The notes: generated by a model not told the origin, from the letters alone. A stretch of 64,000 bases of DNA from Castellaniella sp040276065 (GCF_040276065.1 NZ_JBELOI010000008.1:145662-209661), one strand, 5' to 3'. Positions 54,542 to 63,452 are shown, counted from the first letter of the stretch. Program-made: numbers and translations.

Positions 54542-54690
54542 GCAAGCACGCCACCGCTCGCGCCAGCCAAAGCATCGCGCCGGCCATAGAATATTGATTG
54601 CCCCGGCCGCATGGCCGTGCTTTGCCCGTGCCCGAAACCATCGGTCGTCGATACGTCGAGATCGCCGGGCCGGCGAATCCAGGAGACGGC

Positions 54691-56583
54691 ATGAAATACC
54701 ACCATCACGGATATGTCTCGCACGATCCACGCATCCAGCCGGCGGCCGGCGCCGGCATCGACCGCCCCGAGGATCCGCCCGATCGGGTGGATGTCCTCAT
54801 CGTCGGAGCCGGGCCGGCGGGCATGATCGCCGCCGCCCAACTGTCGCAGTTTCCCGGAGTCGTGACACGGATCGTCGACCGCCGGTCCAGCCGCCTGGAA
54901 ATCGGGCTGGCCGATGGCATGCAGAAGCGCAGCCTCGAGACGTTCGAGGCTTTCGGATTCGCCCGGCGGCTGATGGCCGAGGCCTGCCACGTCACGGAAA
55001 CCCTGTTCTGGAAGCCGGATCCTGACAATCCGGCGAACATCGTCCGCGTTTCCCGGGTCGACGAGGACCCGCAAGGGGTCAGCGAGTTTCCGCATCTGAC
55101 GGTCAACCACGCCCGGGTGCTGGACTATTTTGCCGAGTTCATGGAGCGTGCGCCCACTCGCATGAAACCGGACTACGGGCTCGAGTTCAAGAGCCTGTCG
55201 GTGGCGCCCGAAGGCAGCCATCCGGTCACAGTCACGTTGGCGCACACGGCCGGCGAGCGGGCAGGGCAGGAGCGCGTGGTGCGTGCCCGATATGTGCTGG
55301 GCTGCGATGGGGCCCACAGCAGCGTGCGCAAAGCCATCGGCCGCACGCTGCACGGCGAATCCTCCAATCATGCCTGGGGGGTGATGGACCTGCTGGCCAA
55401 TACCGATTTTCCTGACATCCGCACAAAATGCGCCATCCAATCCGAGTCCGATGGCAATATCCTGCTGATTCCGCGTGAGGGGGGGTTCCTGTTCCGCCTG
55501 TACGTCGATTTGGGCGAGGTGGCGCCCACCCATGATGGCGCCATCCGGCGCACACCCGTCGAGCAGATCATCGAGCGGGCTCAGCGCATCCTGCGGCCAT
55601 ATACCCTGAACGTCCGCCACGTGGCCTGGCACAGCGTGTACGAGGTGGGCCACCGCCTGTGCGAGCGCTTCGACGACGTGCCGCCGGATCTGGTCGGCAC
55701 GCGCGCGCCGCGGGTGTTCATCGCCGGGGACGCCAGCCACACGCACAGCGCCAAGGCCGGGCAGGGGACCAATGCCTCGATGCAGGACGGCTTCAACCTG
55801 GGCTGGAAGCTCGGGCATGTGCTGGAGGGGCGCAGCCCCGAGAGTCTGCTGGCCACGTACTCGGCCGAGCGTCAGGCGATCGGCCGCAATCTGATCGATG
55901 AGGACCGGAAATGGGCCACGCAAATGGCCAAGGGCGCCGATGCCTTTGCCAGCCATGCGGAATTCGAGCAGGCCTACCTGCGCATCACGGAATTCGCCCA
56001 GGGGTTCATGACCCAGTATGCGCCCTCGATGATCACCGCTCCGGCCAAACATCAGGCACTGGCGACAAAGCTGCTTGTCGGCAAACGATTCTGGTCGGCC
56101 GAGGTCATGCGGGTGGCCGACGCCAATCGCCAGCATCTGGGCCATCAGGCCCGGGCGGACGGGCGCTGGCGGATCTATGTGTTCGCTGATTCCGCGCGTG
56201 CCGGCGACGAGTCGCCGACCGCCGCGCTGGGGCGGTGGCTGGACGAGTCCCCCGAATCCCCCCTCCGGGGCCATACCCCGGCCGATATCGACGAGAACGC
56301 CTGGTTCGATGTCAAAGTGATCTACCAGCAAGACCACACGAATGTCGATATCGGCCGCGTGCCCAGGGCATTTCGGCCCGAGGTCGGCCCCTATCGCCTG
56401 ACCGATCTCGAGAATGTCTACGCGGCCCTGCCCGAGGACGATATCTTTGCGCGGCGCGGCATCGATCGGCGAGGCGCCATTGTGGTGGTGCGCCCCGACC
56501 AATATGTGGCCAATGTGTTGCCTCTGGAGGCGATGAGCGACCTGGCGGCCTTCATCCAGGCGTTCGCGTTACGCCAGCGCTGA
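54691..56583 (+). CDS. mobA: FAD-dependent aromatic hydroxylase, 3-hydroxybenzoate 4-monooxygenase-like
   Basis: Class A flavin monooxygenase of 630 residues from the ATG at 54691, behind an AGGAGA site. FAD motifs are VDVLIVGAGPAGMIAAAQLSQ and VFIAGDASHTHSAKAGQGTN, with GCDGAHSSVRKAIGR between them. A thioredoxin-like C-terminal domain follows (about 440-630), as in phenol hydroxylase. The GLADGMQKRSLETFEAFGF and ETLFWKPDPDNPANIVR blocks resemble MobA of Comamonas, which makes protocatechuate. Other phenolic substrates are possible. Confidence 0.8.
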   Translation: MKYHHHGYVSHDPRIQPAAGAGIDRPEDPPDRVDVLIVGAGPAGMIAAAQLSQFPGVVTRIVDRRSSRLEIGLADGMQKRSLETFEAFGFARRLMAEACHVTETLFWKPDPDNPANIVRVSRVDEDPQGVSEFPHLTVNHARVLDYFAEFMERAPTRMKPDYGLEFKSLSVAPEGSHPVTVTLAHTAGERAGQERVVRARYVLGCDGAHSSVRKAIGRTLHGESSNHAWGVMDLLANTDFPDIRTKCAIQSESDGNILLIPREGGFLFRLYVDLGEVAPTHDGAIRRTPVEQIIERAQRILRPYTLNVRHVAWHSVYEVGHRLCERFDDVPPDLVGTRAPRVFIAGDASHTHSAKAGQGTNASMQDGFNLGWKLGHVLEGRSPESLLATYSAERQAIGRNLIDEDRKWATQMAKGADAFASHAEFEQAYLRITEFAQGFMTQYAPSMITAPAKHQALATKLLVGKRFWSAEVMRVADANRQHLGHQARADGRWRIYVFADSARAGDESPTAALGRWLDESPESPLRGHTPADIDENAWFDVKVIYQQDHTNVDIGRVPRAFRPEVGPYRLTDLENVYAALPEDDIFARRGIDRRGAIVVVRPDQYVANVLPLEAMSDLAAFIQAFALRQR

Positions 56584-56705
56584 TGCGCCAGGCGGCGCGG
56601 GCGCCTATTGTTTTTAGCCACACTGCGCCGCGGGCGAAGGGCAATGGAGGATTGTTCGCGGTGCCATAATCGGCTAGGTAAACGGTTTTGAGAAGGAGAA
56701 CATGC

Positions 56706-57404
56706 ATGTCGACCAGTTATGACGTGAAGTTGCTGCGCAGGCGGGAAATTGCCGAAGGCACCCTGGAATTCACGATTGAGAAGCCCCACGGCTTCGAGTA
56801 TCGGGCGGGCCAGTACGGCGATCTGGTCCTGCCGCCGTCCACCGGCCTGGACGAGAGCAACAACAAGCACGGTTTTTCTTTTGTGAGCGCGCCCTTCGAG
56901 GACACCCTGCGCATGGCAACGCGCATGCGCGAGACCAGCCGCTACAAGCAGGCGGCAGCCCGGGTGCCCGAAGGCACGATGGTGAAGCTTCTCGCGCTCT
57001 GGGGCGACTTCACGCTACAGAAAAATGAGCGCATTCCGGCCGTGTTTCTGATCGGCGGCATCGGCATCACGCCGGTGCGCAGCATCATCGCCCAGGCGAC
57101 GCACGATAAAACCCAGCACGAGATCACGCTCATCTATTCCAATCGCGCACCGGCGCAGGCGGCGTACGCGGAAGAGCTCGCTCGGCTGGCCGAGATCAAT
57201 GCCCATTTCACCTTCGTTCCCGTGTACAGCGACACGGATGGATTCGTGAACGCGGATACGGTGCGCCGGCATGTCCCCGATGTGAACGCGCCGCGCTACT
57301 ATCTGGCGGGGCCCGAGTCCATGGTGAAGGCCATGCGCGCGGTGCTCATGCAACTGAACGTGGACGAGGACAACATCAAGACCGAAGAGTTCGAGGGCTA
57401 TTGA
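56706..57404 (+). CDS. FAD/NAD(P)-binding oxidoreductase (ferredoxin reductase-type)
   Basis: Small reductase of 232 residues, start ATG 56706 after an AAGGAG site. The FAD domain has YRAGQYGDLVLPP and KHGFSFVSAPFED, and the NAD(P) domain has FLIGGIGITPVRSIIAQAT and YYLAGPESMVKAMRAVL. No 2Fe-2S domain is attached. It follows the hydroxylase gene by 122 bases. Since MobA-type enzymes reduce their own flavin, this reductase probably has another partner, which is unknown. It is the last clear core-type gene before the dif site. Confidence 0.85.
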   Translation: MSTSYDVKLLRRREIAEGTLEFTIEKPHGFEYRAGQYGDLVLPPSTGLDESNNKHGFSFVSAPFEDTLRMATRMRETSRYKQAAARVPEGTMVKLLALWGDFTLQKNERIPAVFLIGGIGITPVRSIIAQATHDKTQHEITLIYSNRAPAQAAYAEELARLAEINAHFTFVPVYSDTDGFVNADTVRRHVPDVNAPRYYLAGPESMVKAMRAVLMQLNVDEDNIKTEEFEGY

Positions 57405-57903
57405 CGTTCAAGGCGGATCCCGGTGCGGCAGCGGGGTGACCATGCCCACAATCAATGGTCTTTGATGATCGGGCGGGAATCGCGATTGGGACATCTATTC
57501 TTTACTTTACATAATATACATTATGCGAATTACATGAGTCGACGCATTGCACCGGATCAGCGCCGGATCGGGGCCTCCAGTGCTCGGAACTAAAGTCGGT
57601 CGAGTTTCGCTAACTAAAGTTAGCAAATTGATGCGTGGCATCCTCTTGCCAACTTTAGTTCCAAGGTGGAATTGTCAAAAAATGCTCTGAACCAAATTCC
57701 CCACATGGGTGTTTTGCATGTTGGTGGGAAGTTTAGTTCCATTCCTCTCCGTGCCAGGCGCAACTCGTGAGACGATTGTGACCGCTCTATTGCACGGCAT
57801 CGACAAGGATACTGCCGCCACCGTCTAGAAGATCAAATCTATATCTTTTGGAAGCATCATCTAGATAGGCTCCAGCTAGCCATATCTGTCGAAATATCGC
57901 TGC
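57405..57903. other. Gene-poor boundary region between core genes and acquired segment
   Basis: No real gene is supported in these 499 bases. It holds the dif-like site (57504-57531) and several related motifs: GGAACTAAAGT at 57586-57596, its inverse ACTTTAGTTCC at 57652-57662, AGTTTAGTTCC at 57730-57740, and the hairpin GCTAAC-TAAA-GTTAGC at 57609-57624. A short open frame at 57718-57828 (36 codons, ends ALLHGIDKDTAATV) could be a gene remnant but has no ribosome site. The sequence is more AT-rich than the genes to its left. Confidence 0.6.
57504..57531 (-). other. dif: dif-like XerC/XerD recombination site
   Basis: On the plus strand the arms are ACTTTACATAA (57504-57514) and TTATGCGAATT (57521-57531) around TATACA. 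Read on the minus strand, this gives a XerC-type arm ending CGCATAA, the centre TGTATA and a XerD-type arm TTATGTAAAGT. Against E. coli dif, 23 of 28 positions match, including the whole centre. Such sites resolve chromosome dimers at the replication terminus and are also used by some integrating elements. Confidence 0.85.
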
Positions 57904-58950
57904 TCAGGGTCGGCGAGGCTTTCGTGCGGTTGCTTTGGTTGTTTGTGCGTTTTTTCTTTGGAGCTCTTGCAATTCTTCGAATTGACGGCGCCAACCTTCG
58001 GCCTGGCTACGAAACAGCACTGTTTGAGCGCTGGATTCGCTTAATTGGGTTTGCATTTGCTTGGCCTCGGTATCCGCGCGCTCCAGGCTTGCTGTCACTG
58101 TTTGCAGAGCGCCTTCCAGTTGGCCATTTTTTTGGCGACTATCGCCGAGCGCCTGCTGCAGTAAATTAAGCTCTTGTCTGTGCTGATCAACCGTGCGTAA
58201 AGCTCCAGCGGCATGGGCATCAAGCTCTTTCTGAAGCTTTGCCAAGGTGGTACGCTCACGATCCATATCCAGAAGCATGCGTTTTTCAGAGGCACGTGAG
58301 CGTTCTTCGGCTAACTGCATCGAGGTGCGCTGTTTGTCGAGCTCAAGAGCAAAATCACGGCGAGCATCTTCAAGCTGGCGCTGTAATACCGTGTTTTCAT
58401 GCTTCGCTTCATCAAGCCTTGCGAGCAATGAATTCCGCGTTTCTTCCGCGACTGCTAGATTTTCACACTGAGTACCTATTTCTTGTCTCGCCCGCTCAAG
58501 CTCACTCTTAACGCCTTGCGCCGCCGATCGTGCAGCGTCTCGTTCAGCTTCCGCTGAGGCAAGATCGGCCTTTGCCTGGAGTACCTCTTCCTGGACTTCG
58601 GCACGGTACGCTGCCAGTGACTCTTGAGCAGCCGTTTGGGCGCTTGTCCATAGCGTGGCAATAAGTTCACCCGCGACGCTCTTCAAGGCTTCCGGCAAAT
58701 CAGGATGCTCAATGCGTATGCGGCTTTTTTCGCGCAGATCCCCCCAGAACCTGGTCAGCGCCTCAGCCGGTGCGCTCATGCTGCCCTTGCGCACTAATTG
58801 ATAGAGCTTATTGGCTGTCGGTGTGACGCCATATCGAAAGAACAGCAATGCACAGACCTCACGATAAAGCTCTTGAGTCTGGGTGAAGCGCTCGCGTAAC
58901 GCCTCGACATCTCGCGAAAGCGCCGCATCCGTGGCGATATCCGTGGCCAT
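57904..58950 (-). CDS. KfrA-like coiled-coil DNA-binding protein (TnpT-like)
   Basis: Protein of 348 residues. The N-terminal 110 or so residues resemble the KfrA DNA-binding domain (ALLFFRYGVTPTANKLYQLV, then FWGDLREKSRIRIEHPDLPE). The rest, about 115-335, is one long coiled coil rich in Glu, Gln, Arg and Ala, ending with a basic tail KATARKPRRP. It is divergent from a tyrosine recombinase gene with 141 bases between them. This arrangement matches TnpT, the DNA-binding partner of TnpS in Tn4651-type transposons. A plasmid KfrA-type protein is the alternative. Confidence 0.75.
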   Translation of the reverse strand: MATDIATDAALSRDVEALRERFTQTQELYREVCALLFFRYGVTPTANKLYQLVRKGSMSAPAEALTRFWGDLREKSRIRIEHPDLPEALKSVAGELIATLWTSAQTAAQESLAAYRAEVQEEVLQAKADLASAEAERDAARSAAQGVKSELERARQEIGTQCENLAVAEETRNSLLARLDEAKHENTVLQRQLEDARRDFALELDKQRTSMQLAEERSRASEKRMLLDMDRERTTLAKLQKELDAHAAGALRTVDQHRQELNLLQQALGDSRQKNGQLEGALQTVTASLERADTEAKQMQTQLSESSAQTVLFRSQAEGWRRQFEELQELQRKNAQTTKATARKPRRP

Positions 58951-58964
58951 GGCAACAATCCATA

Positions 58965-59051
58965 AAATAATTCAAGAAATAATACTACGTAATACGTTAA
59001 ATACATGACTTATTTTCTTGATAATTTGACATTATTGGTATAATGTCAAGT
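58965..59051. other. Putative recombination (resolution) site between the coiled-coil and recombinase genes
   Basis: A tyrosine-recombinase-type core is visible: ATTTGACATTA (59024-59034), spacer TTGGTA, and TAATGTCAAGT (59041-59051). The arms match as inverted repeats at 10 of 11 positions. Outside it, an imperfect inverted pair (58965-58982 with 59010-59027) and the dyad ACGTA-A-TACGT (58987-58997) could be accessory-protein sites. A TATAAT (59039-59044) overlaps the core, so the recombinase promoter may be controlled by its own site. Confidence 0.7.
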
Positions 59052-59091
59052 TATACAGAGAGTACGATCTTCTGCTTACGTCGAGCTGGAC

Positions 59092-60288
59092 ATGGCCTCA
59101 AATAATGAATTTTCAGCAGCGCTTACTCCGCCCTCGCCCTTCGAGGCTGTGCGTGTTTCTCCAGAACTGGACGGACGCGCTGGTACGAACCGCGCCATGG
59201 GTAATCGGCCCCAGATCGCTGCTACCACCGATGTCGATGCCATTACGGCCTGGTTGGCGCGCTTTATGGACTCTCCCAACACTTTCAATAATTACCGTAA
59301 GGAAGCTGAGCGCCTCCTGCTGTGGTCGACTGGCGCAATGCAAAAGCCGGTGTCATCGCTCACGCACGAAGACTTGCTGGCTTATCAGCACTTCTTGAGT
59401 GATCCCCAGCCCGCGGCCCAATGGGTCATGCGCTCCGGGCGTAAGGTGGGCCGCACGCATGCCGATTGGCGCCCCTTCGCCGGCCCCTTGGCGCCCACGA
59501 GTCGTCGTCAGGCCATCATCATTCTGAACGGGATGTTTTCCTGGCTGGTGACGGCTGGCTACTTGGCAGGCAATCCGTTATCGCTCTCGCGCCAGCGCGC
59601 TCGTAAGGCCAAGCCGCGCGTCACGCGCTACCTGGATGACGAGGCCTGGAGCGAAGTAAAACTCGCCATTGATGCCCTGCCACGTGATTCCGACCGTGAG
59701 CGTGAGCACTATTTTCGGCTGCGTTGGCTATTTTCCCTGCTCTACCTATGCGGGCTGCGTATTTCGGAAGTCACTCAAAATACCATGGGTGGCTTCTTTT
59801 GCCGACGCGATAAGGATGGCGAGGAGCGCTGGTGGCTGGAGGTGACTGGTAAAGGCGAGAAAACCCGGATCATTCCCGCTACCCACGAGCTCATGATCGA
59901 GTTGGCGCGCTATCGGCGTGAAAAGGGCTTGGCGCCCTTCCCTATTCCCGGTGAATTTACGCCGCTTTTGCTACCGATCGGTCGCCAGACGCGCGCACTC
60001 ACCCGCGCAGCAGTCCATCGTATTGTTAAGCATATTTTTAAAGAAGCCGCTACCCGGGTCCGAGCACGAGGCATTGACTTTGAGTCGAAAGCGCAAAGGG
60101 TTGAACAAGCCTCGGCTCACTGGCTACGGCACACCGCAGGCTCCCACATGGCCAATAACCAGGTGGATCTGCGTCATGTCCGGGATAACCTCGGGCACGA
60201 GTCCATCAGCACAACCAATACCTACCTGCATTCCTCGGATGACGCGCGACACCGCGAGACCGAAGAACATCACAAAATTCAGTGGTAG
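59092..60288 (+). CDS. Tyrosine recombinase / site-specific integrase (TnpS-like)
   Basis: Recombinase of 398 residues. An N-terminal SAM-like arm-binding or core-binding domain (about 48-165) precedes the catalytic domain. Catalytic residues are Arg223 (CGLRISEV), a lysine at 254 or 257 (VTGKGEKTRIIP), His343 and Arg346 (HWLRHTAGSH), His369 (NLGHES) and the nucleophile Tyr378 (STTNTYLH), so it looks active. It diverges from the KfrA-like gene, with a palindromic core between them. The pair suggests a cointegrate-resolution module rather than a phage integrase. Confidence 0.85.
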   Translation: MASNNEFSAALTPPSPFEAVRVSPELDGRAGTNRAMGNRPQIAATTDVDAITAWLARFMDSPNTFNNYRKEAERLLLWSTGAMQKPVSSLTHEDLLAYQHFLSDPQPAAQWVMRSGRKVGRTHADWRPFAGPLAPTSRRQAIIILNGMFSWLVTAGYLAGNPLSLSRQRARKAKPRVTRYLDDEAWSEVKLAIDALPRDSDREREHYFRLRWLFSLLYLCGLRISEVTQNTMGGFFCRRDKDGEERWWLEVTGKGEKTRIIPATHELMIELARYRREKGLAPFPIPGEFTPLLLPIGRQTRALTRAAVHRIVKHIFKEAATRVRARGIDFESKAQRVEQASAHWLRHTAGSHMANNQVDLRHVRDNLGHESISTTNTYLHSSDDARHRETEEHHKIQW

Positions 60289-60298
60289 CTTAGTGGTG

Positions 60299-61735
60299 TT
60301 ATCGCGGTTCAGTCGCAGCGTTATCTGCAGCATGCATTAGCGTGGGCAGAGTCATCTCGAACGTGATTACACTGCCCGAGGAGGACGCTGTGATCGATCC
60401 GTCATGTGCCTCAATGATCGATTTAACAATCGCCAACCCAAGCCCCGCACCCTGGCCGCTGCGCCGCCTTGAGGCATCTGGCCGATAGAATCGGTCAAAA
60501 AGATGAGGTAGATGTTCAGGTGATATCGCAGATCCCGGGTTCTCCACTCGGAGTACCCCTTTGTCGCCAGCCGAACTCACTGAGACCCTGACCGCACCGC
60601 CTTTGGGGGTGTGACGAATCGCGTTAGACAATAGATTGCTCAAGGCACGGCGAATCATCAGACGATCACCTTGTACGCACACACCCGATCCATCTAAAAC
60701 GAGCGCCACCGCGCACTCCTCTGCCCACGCCTCAAAGTAATCAAACAAGCTATGCACTTCCGCAGCAAGGTCGACAGTCACCAGTTCGGGCTTCAGCAGC
60801 TTATTGTCCGCCTGCGCCAAGAACAGCATGTCGCTCACCATTTTCGCCATGCGCTCGTATTCTTCCAAACTGGAGTACAGGACTTCGCGATACTGCTCGA
60901 CGCTACGCACCTGGGACAGGGCTACCTCTGTTTGAGTCTTCAAACTGGTAATCGGAGTACGCAGCTCATGGGCGATATCGGCTGAAAAATTGGAGAGCCT
61001 GCGAAAAACACCCTCGATGCGATCCAGCATGTCATTGAACGATGCCGCCAACTCCGTCAGCTCAACCGGCACAGCCTCCGGTTCGAGCCGAATATGCAAT
61101 TGATCGGACTTGATACGCCTCATCTCACGACTGATACGCCGAATTGGCGCGTGACCTCGATACACCGCGAACCAAATGGCCAAGATGGCAAAAAGACAGG
61201 CGGCGAGCGTTATCAACCGCAGGTAATCACGAAAGCTCTCAAGGTAGTGCAAATGGAAATCGATATCTGTCGCAACGACAACGGTCAAGGGCGCATTGTC
61301 AGGAGCTCCATGCGGCACAATCTGTATGACAGCACCTCGATACGTCTGGCCCTTATCTCGCCAGATCTTGACGGAGCTGATATCAATCTCTTCAGTCGAC
61401 GGTGGCAGGCGGGCGAATCCTTCGAGATCGGAATCAGGCGTCGCATAGATCAGTGCGCCGCTCTCGTCCGATACACGAAACTCAGCATCATGATGTCCCG
61501 AGACCGCAGCGGCCAACCGACGCCGAAGTGCCGCAGGATCCTCGTCTAGCGGGCGGGACGACAACGATTGCTGTAGGGCCTGAACCACGGCATTGAGCTC
61601 GTCGACGTCTTGTTGGACAAAGTGATCATTGATAGACCGTTCAACCGTCCACCCAAATGTGAGCAAAACCACCGTGATGACTGCCCCAATAGAGACAGTC
61701 AGGCGCAGCGCCAGAGAGGCTGGACGGTGCGCCAC
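60299..61735 (-). CDS. Heavy-metal-type sensor histidine kinase (CusS/CopS-like)
   Basis: Membrane sensor kinase of 478 residues. Two membrane segments (about 10-28 and 172-192) flank a periplasmic domain of about 145 residues. A HAMP domain follows (HAPIRRISREMRRIKSDQLH), then the H-box SADIAHELRTPITSLKTQ with His256, the N-box LSNLLSNAIRHTPKGG and the G-box GQGAGLGLAIVKSI. The layout is that of CusS/CopS/CzcS kinases. The gene lies three bases after its regulator gene. The inducing signal is not visible in sequence. Confidence 0.88.
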   Translation of the reverse strand: MAHRPASLALRLTVSIGAVITVVLLTFGWTVERSINDHFVQQDVDELNAVVQALQQSLSSRPLDEDPAALRRRLAAAVSGHHDAEFRVSDESGALIYATPDSDLEGFARLPPSTEEIDISSVKIWRDKGQTYRGAVIQIVPHGAPDNAPLTVVVATDIDFHLHYLESFRDYLRLITLAACLFAILAIWFAVYRGHAPIRRISREMRRIKSDQLHIRLEPEAVPVELTELAASFNDMLDRIEGVFRRLSNFSADIAHELRTPITSLKTQTEVALSQVRSVEQYREVLYSSLEEYERMAKMVSDMLFLAQADNKLLKPELVTVDLAAEVHSLFDYFEAWAEECAVALVLDGSGVCVQGDRLMIRRALSNLLSNAIRHTPKGGAVRVSVSSAGDKGVLRVENPGSAISPEHLPHLFDRFYRPDASRRRSGQGAGLGLAIVKSIIEAHDGSITASSSGSVITFEMTLPTLMHAADNAATEPR

Positions 61736-61738
61736 GGC

Positions 61739-62425
61739 TTAGTTGACGTCGCTACTGACGTCGAGCATATAGCCCATACCCCGCACGGTATGGATGAGCT
61801 TGGGCTCAAAGGCCTCGTCGATCTTGGCTCGCAAGCGGCGAATGGCGACATCAATCACATTGGTATCGCTATCAAAATTCATATCCCATACCTGAGACGC
61901 AATGAGTGAGCGCGGCAAAACCTCGCCCTGGCGCCGAACCAAAAGCTCCAAAAGGGCGAACTCCTTGTTGGTCAGATTGATACGCATCTCCTTGCGCCTC
62001 GCCTGTCGGCGCGGGATATCCAGCACGAGATCCGCTACCTGCAGCTGATCATTAAAAACTGGCACAGCGCCCCGGCGCAGTAACGTACGCACTCGTGCAA
62101 GTAGTTCCGAAAACGCAAAGGGCTTGATTAGATAGTCGTCAGCACCCAGCTCCAGGCCTTTGACACGATCCTCCACACTATCGCGTGCCGTCAGAAAAAG
62201 CACAGGCGTGGACAGCTTCGCCTCACGCAAGGTTTGAAGAATACGCCAGCCATCAACGTCTGGGAGCATGACATCGAGAATGATCAAGTCATAGGACTCC
62301 GTGAGTGCGAGATGGCGCCCGTCCAGGCCTGTGTGTGCCAAGTCGACCACGAAACCGGACTCCATCAGGCCTTGGCGCACGTATTCACCGGTTTTTATTT
62401 CATCTTCAACAACGAGCAATTTCAT
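61739..62425 (-). CDS. Heavy-metal-type response regulator (CusR/CopR-like, OmpR family)
   Basis: Response regulator of 228 residues. The receiver has the acidic pair in VVEDEIKTGEY, the phospho-acceptor Asp51 in LIILDVMLPDVDG and the lysine in ADDYLIKPFAF. The C-terminal winged helix is OmpR-type (NLTNKEFALLELLVRRQGEV, TNVIDVAIRRLRAKID, IHTVRGMGYML). It is first in the operon with the kinase. A palindrome ATTACA-N4-TGTAAT upstream (62548-62563) is the kind of site this family binds. Confidence 0.92.
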   Translation of the reverse strand: MKLLVVEDEIKTGEYVRQGLMESGFVVDLAHTGLDGRHLALTESYDLIILDVMLPDVDGWRILQTLREAKLSTPVLFLTARDSVEDRVKGLELGADDYLIKPFAFSELLARVRTLLRRGAVPVFNDQLQVADLVLDIPRRQARRKEMRINLTNKEFALLELLVRRQGEVLPRSLIASQVWDMNFDSDTNVIDVAIRRLRAKIDEAFEPKLIHTVRGMGYMLDVSSDVN

Positions 62426-62547
62426 GTGATCGCTCCTGCGACGCTCTTCTGTATTACACCCAACTCGCGGACAGCGCTCTGCCTAAGAATTGCCTAAACC
62501 CAGGTAGGACTCTACTCACGCCCGCCTGACAGGACGATGACGGGCAG

Positions 62548-62563
62548 ATTACAAAACTGTAAT
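62548..62563. promoter_or_regulatory. Operator palindrome of the two-component system
   Basis: ATTACA-AAAC-TGTAAT is a perfect six-base dyad with a four-base spacer in the divergent region between the response regulator and the cupin gene. It resembles the boxes bound by CopR/CusR-type regulators. A candidate -10 TATCCT lies at 62587-62592, so the dyad ends at the -35 position, as expected for an activator of the cupin operon. Regulation of the divergent regulator gene is also possible. Confidence 0.7.
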
Positions 62564-62632
62564 GTGCCTTTTCAATAGAAAACGCCTATCCTAAAAGCAG
62601 AAACACATGAAGTCATGTGCAAGAGGCAAAAA

Positions 62633-63070
62633 ATGAGTATACGAACTTTATCGTTGGCAATCTCAGCAGCCAGCCTTTTAGCCACTGCAAGCTTCACAAC
62701 GCTAGCGGCTGACCCCTCCCAGCAGGATCAAGGCATCACGCAAGCCTTCCAGCAAGCTATCGCCAACGCCCCAGGCAAATCACTTACCGGAGTCGTTGTC
62801 GACTACGCGCCAGGCGTCAAATCCCCTCCACACAGCCACGGCGCTGCTTTCGTTGTCGCCTACGTACTGTCAGGCGCGATTCGCAGCAAAGTCAATGATG
62901 GCAAGGAGATCGTCTTTCACGCGGGCGAAAGCTGGTCCGAGAATCCAGGTGATCATCACGCTGTCAGCGAAAACGCGAGCGATACCGAGCCAGCAAAGCT
63001 ACTCGCCATTTTCGTCGCGGACACCAATGATCACAACCTCGTCATCTGGGACACTCCCAAGGCTCAATAA
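62633..63070 (+). CDS. Exported cupin-domain protein
   Basis: Protein of 145 residues from the ATG at 62633, preceded by AAGAGG; an upstream in-frame ATG (62615) lacks such a site. A signal peptide is clear (LSLAISAASLLATASFTTLA, cut before ADPSQQ). The cupin fold shows in SPPHSHGAAFVVAYVLSGAI and WSENPGDHHAVSENAS, which carry the metal-binding His residues. The role is unknown. It is the first gene of a three-gene operon behind the two-component operator, so expression is probably induced by the sensed metal or stress. Confidence 0.82.
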   Translation: MSIRTLSLAISAASLLATASFTTLAADPSQQDQGITQAFQQAIANAPGKSLTGVVVDYAPGVKSPPHSHGAAFVVAYVLSGAIRSKVNDGKEIVFHAGESWSENPGDHHAVSENASDTEPAKLLAIFVADTNDHNLVIWDTPKAQ

Positions 63071-63087
63071 CGAATTTTGGAACCCGC

Positions 63088-63447
63088 ATGCTATCTATTC
63101 GAGCACTAACATTGTTGGTCGCATTGGTCTCAGGATCGGTTTTATTGGGATCCCCCAGCCTAGGCGCCGAGAGGACTATTGCCACTGCCCCACAGGCGAG
63201 CGGTGTGACGCTCAATGTTAAAAACCCAAACGAGCTCGTTTTCAGTGCGACCCCTGGGCCCGATGTCGATCACCTGCACGTTTACATGGATGGTGAGTTG
63301 ATTGGGCAAACACGCCAGCTCAAGGGTGGCTTCACGCTTGATGGCATGGACCTATCACCAGGAAAGCATACCGTCTGCATCAAGGTGGCAAATAGAGCCC
63401 ATGTCGCTACTGGCGCCGAGGACTGCGTCGATCTTAACGTCGGATAG
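63088..63447 (+). CDS. Small exported protein of unknown function (DUF6130-like)
   Basis: Protein of 119 residues with a signal peptide (LTLLVALVSGSVLLGSPSLG, cut near AERTIA). The mature part is a single beta-rich domain with VDHLHVYMDGELIGQTRQLKGGFTL and DLSPGKHTVCIKVANRAHVA, a pattern like DUF6130 proteins. Two cysteines could form a disulfide. It lies 17 bases after the cupin gene. The function is not known. Confidence 0.7.
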   Translation: MLSIRALTLLVALVSGSVLLGSPSLGAERTIATAPQASGVTLNVKNPNELVFSATPGPDVDHLHVYMDGELIGQTRQLKGGFTLDGMDLSPGKHTVCIKVANRAHVATGAEDCVDLNVG

Positions 63448-63452
63448 GCGCT

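Noticed and set aside
57570..57610. Tn3-type terminal inverted repeat starting at GGGG
   Set aside because: Only the first four bases fit; no partner end is in the window and the inner part does not resemble known Tn3-family ends.
57718..57828. Small gene of 36 codons in the boundary region
   Set aside because: No ribosome site and no recognisable domain; at most a remnant.
57405..59091. tRNA or tmRNA gene as integration target for the recombinase
   Set aside because: No cloverleaf-like sequence or CCA end was seen; the dif-like site is the only recognisable target.
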